Shown here: piece by piece, positions 1-5,110 of the stretch
How the letters are laid out: every line of letters starts with the position of its first letter
Position numbering within the stretch: position 1 is the stretch's first letter
From: Candidatus Moraniibacteriota bacterium
GTDB lineage: Bacteria > Patescibacteriota > Minisyncoccia > CAIUEV01
Assembly (NCBI GenBank): GCA_016867255.1
Contig: VGKB01000006.1
Location: 1-27,605, forward strand
DNA: 27,605 nt
Reading direction: 5' to 3'
Position numbers and translations under genes: made by a program
Notes under the pieces: model-generated
The model's input: the letters and a program-made list of their open reading frames with translations, nothing else
What the model was told of the DNA's origin: nothing
Databases searched by the model: none

Positions 1-46
1 GCAGTCCGGGAACAAGTTTTTTTAGGTCAGAGTAAAGTATTTTCAT
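1..46 (-). CDS. pheT: Phenylalanine--tRNA ligase beta subunit, N-terminal fragment
   Basis: Only the first 15 codons are in the window; the gene continues beyond position 1. The visible start reads MKILYSDLKKLVPGL, which fits the usual opening of PheT proteins. Its ATG (44-46) lies inside the end of pheS, overlapping that gene by 20 nt in a different frame, which suggests translational coupling. PheT is the large subunit of the alpha2-beta2 enzyme that charges tRNA-Phe and carries the editing and tRNA-binding domains. The call rests on the short N-terminus and on position directly after pheS. Confidence 0.8.
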   Translation of the reverse strand, partial: MKILYSDLKKLVPGL

Positions 47-1049
47 TTTCGTAATATTTATAGCACAGATTACCCCCAAGAAGAGTGCGAATGTCAGTAA
101 TGCGGTACTTGGCCATAGCCCAGCGATCCAGCCCCAAACCGAAAGCGAAGCCCATCCATTTTTTAGGATTAATTCCGGCCATCTTGAGCACGGTGGGATG
201 GATGATACCCGCACCGCCCATTTCAATCCAGCCGATCTCCTTGCAAAGCCGGCAACCCTTTCCTTTGCAGTTGAAACAGTGCATGTCGGGACCGACTCCC
301 GGCTCCACTTCCGGATAATATTTGTTGCGGTAGCGGACGACCACCTCCGGCCCGTACATTTTTTGGAAAAGGTAATTAAAGGTGCCGAAAAGGTCTTTAA
401 GACTTACTTTGGGTAAGACTACCGTTCCCTGGTAATGGTGAAAGATAAAATGGTTGCTTTTGTTAACTTTTTCGTTGCGGTATACTCTACCGGCGCAAAC
501 AACTTTAAACGGAGGTTTATTTTCCGCTAGAATATGGGATTCAATTGAAGATGTCTGAGTCCGGAGTAGGTAATCCGGCTTCTGAATATATATAGTGTCC
601 TGCATATCGCGGGCAGGATGGTCTTGAGGAACATTGAGGCGCTGGAAGCAGTATTCGTCGGTTTCAATCTCCGGGCCCGAAGCGATACTGTAGCCCAGAT
701 CAGTGAAGAACCTATTCATCATCCGAATAGTCTGGGTCAGGGGATGAATATGGCCGATTTTAGGCGTTGTGAAGCCAAGTTCTTCGGCTTGTTTTTTATA
801 ATCTCCTTCAGAGAGGGTTTTTTTTAATTCTTCTTCCTTGGCGTTTATGAGATCCGCGGCGGCGGCGTAAATTTTTTGTATTTTTAGCGCCACGCCTTTT
901 CTTTTTTCCGGCGCCAAAGTTCCCAGTTTTTTCAGCTCCTTTTTGATAATGCCGTCTTTACCGAGGTACTTGCGCCAAAGAGCCAGTCTCCCACTTTCCG
1001 CGGAGACTTTTTCCAGCTCGGATTGTAATTGTGAAATTAATTTACGCAT
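27..1049 (-). CDS. pheS: Phenylalanine--tRNA ligase alpha subunit
   Basis: Catalytic subunit of the cytoplasmic alpha2-beta2 synthetase that attaches phenylalanine to tRNA-Phe. The 340-aa protein has a helical, charged N-terminal arm (about 1-95) that contacts tRNA, followed by the class II catalytic core. Motif 2 is near residues 187-207 (GRVYRNE then FHHYQGTV). A Cys4 cluster typical of bacterial PheS follows at C258, C261, C266 and C269, and motif 3 is at about 299-310 (GFAFGLGLDRWA). The ATG at 1047-1049 is chosen over an in-frame TTG at 1055; neither has a Shine-Dalgarno sequence. It follows ddl on the same strand with a 63-nt gap, and pheT overlaps its end. Length and motifs are normal for the family. 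Confidence 0.97.
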   Translation of the reverse strand: MRKLISQLQSELEKVSAESGRLALWRKYLGKDGIIKKELKKLGTLAPEKRKGVALKIQKIYAAAADLINAKEEELKKTLSEGDYKKQAEELGFTTPKIGHIHPLTQTIRMMNRFFTDLGYSIASGPEIETDEYCFQRLNVPQDHPARDMQDTIYIQKPDYLLRTQTSSIESHILAENKPPFKVVCAGRVYRNEKVNKSNHFIFHHYQGTVVLPKVSLKDLFGTFNYLFQKMYGPEVVVRYRNKYYPEVEPGVGPDMHCFNCKGKGCRLCKEIGWIEMGGAGIIHPTVLKMAGINPKKWMGFAFGLGLDRWAMAKYRITDIRTLLGGNLCYKYYENENTLL

Positions 1050-1061
1050 AATCAAATAAAA

Positions 1062-1080
1062 CGCTAAATTCTTGTTAGCG
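1062..1080 (-). terminator. Weak hairpin with T-rich tail between ddl and pheS
   Basis: Read on the minus strand, a 6-bp stem (CGCTAA / TTAGCG, 7-nt loop) is followed by TTTTATTT. It lies 13 nt upstream of the pheS ATG and after the ddl stop. It could be a weak terminator or an attenuation element that partly separates pheS from ddl. The stem is short and half AT, so chance is possible. Confidence 0.3.
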
Positions 1081-1112
1081 AAGTCAAAGCAATTCTAGAC
1101 GCTAAATACGAA

Positions 1113-2204
1113 TTAATCAAAATCTCGTTTTAGTTTCTCATTTCTCCTGTGTCTTGCCATTCCCAGCTTAATTAATCTGTTAATCAAGTCGGGATATTTT
1201 ATCCCGCTTTCCTCCCATAGCTTGGGGTACATACTGATAGAAGTGAAGCCGGGGATGGTGTTAATCTCACTGATATAGAGTTTGCCGTTTTTCCCCCAGA
1301 AACCGTCCACTCTTCCCATCCCCTCGCAGCAAAGGGCGCGAAAAGTCCGCCGAGCCAGTCTTTGGAATTCCCGGGCTATCCGGACGGGAATTGCGGCGGG
1401 CACAGCCAGTCCGGCGCCGTCTTCGTCAATATATTTGGAGGCGTAGTCATAGAATTCGCGGCGGGGAATAATTTCACCCACGGCGGACGCCCGCGGTTTT
1501 TCGTTTCCCAAAACGGAGCACTCCAGCTCTCTCCCTATTATAGCTTTTTCAATCAGGATTTTATTGTCGTACCTAAAAGCTCCTGCGACGGCGCCCAGAA
1601 AACTTTTTTTGTCACCGGCCTTGCTGATCCCGACCGAGGAGCCGAGATTAGCCGGCTTAATAAAAACAGGAACCCCGAGCCGTTTTTTCACCGGCTCGTA
1701 TTTTATTTTGGCTGATTCGCTTTTGCGAAATACCAGAAATTGGGCAGTGGGAATCTTGGCTTCCCGCAGCAGTCTTTTTTGGACGTCTTTGTCCATCCCC
1801 GCCGCCGAGCCAATTACGTCGGGAGCGACATAAGGCACGTCCGAGAGCTCCAAAAGCCCCTGTACGGTGCCGTCTTCCCCAAAAGTGCCGTGCAGGACCG
1901 GAAAGACCACATCAATTTTCTCTCCTATTGATTTATCCCTTATCCCAATTAGTCTTCCGCCGCTTCCGGGAACAAAAACAACGCTGTTTTTCTCGTCAAA
2001 AACGATTTTTTTAGGCGGTCTGGAAGCAAGAAACGGTTTTTGCTTTTTAATTAAAAACCAGCGACCGGCCTTGTCTATGCCGATAATTATGATGCGGTAT
2101 TTTTTCTTGTCGGCGGCTTTTACTACGTTGCTGCCCGAAATTAACGAAATTTCGTGCTCGGCCGATCTTCCGCCGACGAGCACGCCCAAATTGATTTTTT
2201 TCAT
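1113..2204 (-). CDS. ddl: D-alanine--D-alanine ligase
   Basis: ATP-grasp ligase that joins two D-alanines for the peptidoglycan stem peptide in the cytoplasm. The 363-aa protein opens with the family's N-terminal signature GVLVGGRSAEHEISL (E17 region). It continues with LHGTFGEDG (about 103-111), the ATP-grasp loop KPANLGSSVGI (about 182-192), and C-terminal metal ligands in GRVDG (D299) and SEINTIPG (E312, N314). YDYASKY near 251-257 is the omega-loop form typical of D-Ala-D-Ala ligases rather than Van-type D-Ala-D-Lac ligases. A basic tail of about 15 residues closes the protein. The ATG at 2204 has AGGA about 8 nt upstream. It is transcribed ahead of pheS-pheT and diverges from the GC-rich unit at 2267. 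It implies that the cell makes peptidoglycan. Confidence 0.96.
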   Translation of the reverse strand: MKKINLGVLVGGRSAEHEISLISGSNVVKAADKKKYRIIIIGIDKAGRWFLIKKQKPFLASRPPKKIVFDEKNSVVFVPGSGGRLIGIRDKSIGEKIDVVFPVLHGTFGEDGTVQGLLELSDVPYVAPDVIGSAAGMDKDVQKRLLREAKIPTAQFLVFRKSESAKIKYEPVKKRLGVPVFIKPANLGSSVGISKAGDKKSFLGAVAGAFRYDNKILIEKAIIGRELECSVLGNEKPRASAVGEIIPRREFYDYASKYIDEDGAGLAVPAAIPVRIAREFQRLARRTFRALCCEGMGRVDGFWGKNGKLYISEINTIPGFTSISMYPKLWEESGIKYPDLINRLIKLGMARHRRNEKLKRDFD

Positions 2205-2266
2205 AATTTAATCCTAAGCCAAAAAAAAATTTGGTTCAAACAAGTCCTTAATTTGGCCCGTTTCTA
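2205..2266. other. AT-rich spacer upstream of ddl
   Basis: This is the ddl side of the 306-nt divergent gap between ddl and the GC-rich gene at 2511; the rest of the gap holds that gene's promoter and leader. It carries a run of nine A (2221-2229) and presumably the ddl promoter on the minus strand. I could not pick a convincing -35/-10 pair there. No gene is visible in it. Confidence 0.5.
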
Positions 2267-2294
2267 TTGACAAAATAAAAATTTGTGTTTTAAT
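2267..2294 (+). promoter_or_regulatory. Sigma70-type promoter of the GC-rich orphan gene
   Basis: A perfect -35 box TTGACA (2267-2272) is followed after 16 nt by TTTAAT (2289-2294), five of six matches to the -10 consensus. Transcription should begin near 2300-2302, immediately in front of a 14-bp hairpin, leaving a leader of about 210 nt before the start codon. The promoter points away from ddl. Confidence 0.7.
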
Positions 2295-2300
2295 CTGTGG

Positions 2301-2500
2301 TTCTCAAAAAGTGGCAGAAATTGCCGTTTTTTGAGTGGAACATTAAATATATTTTGTGGCTTTGCGGTGCCGTCCCCGACTTAACCGGGGATCCCAAAAA
2401 TTTTTTTAATCCTTCTTCGTAACTGCTTTTCGGGTGCGCGGGAGCGCGGGCGGCCTTGCCGCCGCGAGACCGAAGGGGCGTCAACCCCGAGCACCAATAA
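2301..2500 (+). ncRNA. Structured 5' leader RNA of unknown class
   Basis: The presumed untranslated leader contains stacked inverted repeats. Hairpin A (2303-2316 / 2322-2335) pairs over 14 bp with a GAAAT loop; two of the pairs are G-U wobbles that exist only in plus-strand RNA. Hairpin B pairs 2373-2378 with 2386-2391. A three-way junction can form from P1 (2433-2437 / 2491-2495), P2 (2445-2453 / 2459-2466, one bulge) and P3 (2475-2478 / 2485-2488). An alternative hairpin, GCGC (2436-2439) / GCGC (2444-2447) with a GGGA (GNRA-type) loop, excludes P1 and P2. The junction ends 6 nt before the Shine-Dalgarno sequence, so a cis-regulatory role is plausible. I do not recognise it as a named riboswitch. 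Confidence 0.45.
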
Positions 2501-2510
2501 TGGAGTGGTC

Positions 2511-3617
2511 ATGAAAACAGTAAGTGGAGAAGAGGAAAGGTCAAGATTCCTGCGGAATGTTTCCGCGGAGAACTTGATGAAAATGGAGGTGAAGCTTTTC
2601 AAGGAAGGCGAGACGAGGACTCTGTGGCTCGTCTCCGGAACGGTTCCCGTGAATGACGAGGCCGGCTGCTTGACGGTGGACTTTATCAAATGGAAGGAGA
2701 ACCTTCATCCCGCCGCCTGCTTCCTGCCGGCGCGGGTGAAGAACGGCGAGAAGATCCTCTGGAATTTCAAAGATGAAAAAGACGGATTCCAGGGGGTGGT
2801 CAAGCTCGCCTACCTCAACGAGGGGACGAAAGAGACCGGGAAAAAGAGATTTTTCCTGGCCTATGTGAACGAAAAGCTGGAGAAGCTCGTTCCTTTGGAT
2901 GACCTCAATAAGGAGGTAATCCAGGCCGGAGACAGCGTGCTCCGGCTGGGAGGGCTAACTCCGGAAGAGCTGCTGGAGAGGAAGATGCGGCTGGCAGAGA
3001 TTCTCTGCCTTGAGCCGCATCTTGAGGAATGGGAGCGGGCGGCCCTTACGGAGATGAGAGAAGTAGCCGCGCAGGCGCGGGCGGAGGAAGAAGCCCGGCG
3101 GGCGGCGGAGAGAGAGGCCCGGCAGCGGCGAAACCGGGAGGTTTACGCCGAGATGAAGGGTCGAGACACTATTACCGCCTTCCAGCCGGACGGGAGAAAG
3201 AGATGGGGGATTCCCATCTCGGAGGAGGAAGTCCAAGAAAAGTGGATGGTCCTGGACGACGGCACCGCCGTGGTGGTGGTTGCCAGTCTGGACGATCCCA
3301 AGGCGGCTCCGCCCGTCTGCTCCTTCTTTATCGGAAAATCGCGGGGCGGGAAATGCGAGAGGAAAGGCCTTCTGGAAGACCTTTCCTGGGAAGACCCGAC
3401 CCGGAAGCCGGCCATCCAAGCGGATCGAGGAGTGATCCGCTTAAAGGTAAGTGGCCGGGTGCTGACCCTGCCCTATCTAAAGAAGGGACAAGCCGGCGAG
3501 GTCCTCAAACATAATGGGGACCGCGCCGTAGTTGGCAACCCCAACAATCAGGGGTATCCCCTGGTTGAGTTGCAGGGCGGCCAGCTCGTGACTTTGGGGC
3601 ATTACCCGGCGGTATAG
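2511..3617 (+). CDS. GC-rich orphan protein of unknown function
   Basis: I do not recognise a family. The predicted protein is 368 aa, soluble, with no signal peptide or membrane segment. Residues 1-150 look mixed alpha/beta, 150-218 form a very charged Ala/Glu/Arg helix (EEEARRAAEREARQ), and 219-368 look beta-rich with many Gly and Val, ending LGHYPAV. The ATG at 2511 has GGAG 5 nt upstream; an in-frame GTG lies at 2505. Base composition is unlike its neighbours: 46 of 60 bases at 3061-3120 are G or C, against 25 of 60 at 3841-3900, with CTG, CGG and GAG codons where neighbours use TTA, AGA and GAA. It stands alone, with its own promoter, structured leader and terminator. Recent transfer or a lineage-specific family is possible; function is unknown. 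Confidence 0.85.
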   Translation: MKTVSGEEERSRFLRNVSAENLMKMEVKLFKEGETRTLWLVSGTVPVNDEAGCLTVDFIKWKENLHPAACFLPARVKNGEKILWNFKDEKDGFQGVVKLAYLNEGTKETGKKRFFLAYVNEKLEKLVPLDDLNKEVIQAGDSVLRLGGLTPEELLERKMRLAEILCLEPHLEEWERAALTEMREVAAQARAEEEARRAAEREARQRRNREVYAEMKGRDTITAFQPDGRKRWGIPISEEEVQEKWMVLDDGTAVVVVASLDDPKAAPPVCSFFIGKSRGGKCERKGLLEDLSWEDPTRKPAIQADRGVIRLKVSGRVLTLPYLKKGQAGEVLKHNGDRAVVGNPNNQGYPLVELQGGQLVTLGHYPAV

Positions 3618-3637
3618 GGTAAGCCCTCTTCTAATTT

Positions 3638-3681
3638 CCCCGCGCGTGGTCCAAATGGCCAGTAAGTCGCGGGGTTTTTTT
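3638..3681 (+). terminator. Intrinsic terminator of the GC-rich gene
   Basis: CCCCGCG (3638-3644) pairs with CGCGGGG (3668-3674), followed directly by seven T (3675-3681). The loop holds a smaller TGG/CCA stem. It lies 20 nt after the stop at 3617 and ends the plus-strand unit just before the convergent gene. Confidence 0.88.
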
Positions 3682-3709
3682 ATTGATGCCGGCAATGGGC
3701 AAGGGGATG

Positions 3710-4906
3710 TCAGTAGAAATCCTTCATTAATTTGTTATACTCATTTATCTTCTGGTTGTATAAATTGACTTTGCGGTTGTAATCGGCGCTAGTTTTTTTG
3801 TTATCGCCGACTTTTTGGTTGTATTCCGGAACCAGACTGTTATAGGCGGCGTAGTTTTTGGCTTTCTTTAAGCCCTCAAGTTTTTTTGCCAAACCGTCAA
3901 TGGCTTTGTTTTGGGATTCCAGCTGGTTTTTAAGAAGAGTTAACTCGTTTTTTAGGGAAGAGATTTCATTTTCTAACGTGTTTATCCGGGCTTGGTTTTT
4001 GAGAGTGCTGACAATTCCGTTGTAAACCCGGCCATCCCGTTTCTGGAATATTTTGGCCGTTCCTAATTTTTTTACTGCTTGGTTGCCACTGCCATTATCG
4101 CTAAACTGGGAAAGCTCTTTTTTGGCTACCGCCAAGTTGTCGGCGGCGGAAAGGTCGGGAATGACCCCAATTTTATGCCCCGGCTGGGTGGTTTCCGTGT
4201 AGCAGTAGCCGGAACCGTAAGTGGAATTTTCATAGGGACAGCGGATGCCTATCGCCAGATGTTTTTCAGATTTGTATTCAAAGAGGGCGGTGCCGAAGCC
4301 CAGTTCGCGCAGAATTGCCGTGAGAAGGAAACTTTTGTCGGAGCAGACCCCTTTTTGTTCATAGAGGATTTCATAAGGATAATTAGGTTTTTCGTTCTCC
4401 GCGCCGGACTCAATAATTCTAGCCCGGTCGTTGTCATAAGGAATATTTTGCGCAAAGGCCGCTATCATTTCAACCGTTTGGTCGTCGCTCAGCCGGTTGC
4501 GGACCGCCAAGCCCTTCAGCGAATCCGCCAAAGCGTTGATGGTTTTGTCCAGCGGGTTTTGGCGAATAAACATGCCGTAATACTCCTCTTCCCAATTTTG
4601 AGGGAGCTCGCCGCTGTAGCTGTATTCTTTGGGGCTGGACTGATAAAAATCATAAGCAGTTTTATAAAGGGTAAGTTTAAGCTCGTAAGGTTTTTTCTGG
4701 TAAGTCCATTTGTAAAGAACGTCTTTGGGATCCTGAAGGTCGGGAAATTTACGGATTGGTTGGCTTACGGCAGAACTGCCGGATTGATCATCGCCAATTG
4801 GGTTGAGTTCGTTTACCTGGCTTAAAAAGCCGATATACCAGCCCAAGAAAGCAACCGCGATGACCAAGCCGAAAAATTTGAGGAAGATAATTGAAGCTTT
4901 TTTCAT
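3710..4906 (-). CDS. Membrane-anchored transglutaminase-like protein with C-terminal coiled coil
   Basis: The 398-aa protein has one N-terminal membrane segment (about 4-28, hydrophobic, after MKKAS), so the rest is probably outside the membrane. The middle resembles the transglutaminase/papain-like fold: GVCSDKSFLLTAILRELG places a nucleophile at C188, the histidine is likely H216 (KHLAIGI), and an acid in CYTETTQPG (E238) could complete the triad. Residues about 300-345 form a coiled coil (ENEISSLKNELTLLKNQL), followed to the end by a Tyr/Asn/Lys-rich helical tail. Such enzymes can be proteases or cross-linkers; the substrate here is unknown. The ATG at 4906 is preferred to a TTG at 4927; neither has a clear ribosome-binding site. 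It converges on the GC-rich gene and diverges from tRNA-Arg. Confidence 0.75.
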   Translation of the reverse strand: MKKASIIFLKFFGLVIAVAFLGWYIGFLSQVNELNPIGDDQSGSSAVSQPIRKFPDLQDPKDVLYKWTYQKKPYELKLTLYKTAYDFYQSSPKEYSYSGELPQNWEEEYYGMFIRQNPLDKTINALADSLKGLAVRNRLSDDQTVEMIAAFAQNIPYDNDRARIIESGAENEKPNYPYEILYEQKGVCSDKSFLLTAILRELGFGTALFEYKSEKHLAIGIRCPYENSTYGSGYCYTETTQPGHKIGVIPDLSAADNLAVAKKELSQFSDNGSGNQAVKKLGTAKIFQKRDGRVYNGIVSTLKNQARINTLENEISSLKNELTLLKNQLESQNKAIDGLAKKLEGLKKAKNYAAYNSLVPEYNQKVGDNKKTSADYNRKVNLYNQKINEYNKLMKDFY

Positions 4907-4963
4907 CTTTGTTGGCTTACTTCTCAATATAATTTAATGCTGATAATATAACACAAATGAAAG

Positions 4964-4983
4964 AAATTTGAAATTTCAAATTT
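4964..4983. repeat. Perfect 20-bp AT palindrome upstream of tRNA-Arg
   Basis: AAATTTGAAA (4964-4973) is followed immediately by its reverse complement TTTCAAATTT (4974-4983). It sits 14 nt before tRNA-Arg in the divergent gap with the transglutaminase-like gene. It could be a protein-binding site or common AT-rich intergenic filler; I cannot tell which from one copy. Confidence 0.5.
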
Positions 4984-4997
4984 AAGATTAAATCGCC

Positions 4998-5074
4998 GTC
5001 CTCGTAGTTCAACCGGATAGAACACAGGCTTGCGGAGCCTGCGGTTGGAGGTTCAAGTCCTCCCGAGGACACCA
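4998..5074 (+). tRNA. tRNA-Arg (anticodon GCG)
   Basis: All four arms pair. The acceptor stem is GTCCTCG / CGAGGAC, with discriminator A at 5071 and an encoded CCA (5072-5074). The D-stem is GTTC/GAAC with a loop containing GG. The anticodon stem CAGGC/GCCTG closes the loop TTGCGGA, giving GCG at 5032-5034. The T-stem GGAGG/CCTCC closes TTCAAGT. GCG reads the arginine codons CGC and CGT. A at D-loop position 20 and G37 agree with arginine identity. Most bacteria use ACG with inosine for these codons, so GCG is unusual. Confidence 0.95.
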
Positions 5075-5081
5075 AGAAATC

Positions 5082-5107
5082 TCAAAAATCAAATATCAAA
5101 AATCAAA
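5082..5107 (+). repeat. Short AT-rich direct repeat
   Basis: TCAAAAATCAAA occurs at 5082-5093 and again at 5096-5107, just after tRNA-Arg and before the 734-aa protein gene. There is no obvious function; a slippage product or spacer is possible. Confidence 0.4.
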
Positions 5108-5110
5108 ATT

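Noticed and set aside
3029..3514. 161-codon plus-strand frame inside the GC-rich gene
   Set aside because: It is a by-product of high GC content (few stop codons). Gly/Arg-rich low-complexity translation and a start inside the longer gene make it unlikely.
2301..3617. Retron-like system (structured RNA followed by a protein)
   Set aside because: The 368-aa protein lacks reverse transcriptase motifs such as YxDD, and the leader shows no msr/msd-type inverted-repeat arrangement.
4079..4825. 248-codon open frame on the plus strand opposite the transglutaminase-like gene
   Set aside because: It is fully antisense to a gene with recognisable motifs, has no family features and no ribosome-binding site; its length follows from the codon use of the real gene.
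5030..5110. Upstream start of the 734-aa gene
   Set aside because: The open frame extends back into tRNA-Arg. Translation from inside the tRNA is implausible, and the ATG at 5111 gives a normal membrane-protein N-terminus.
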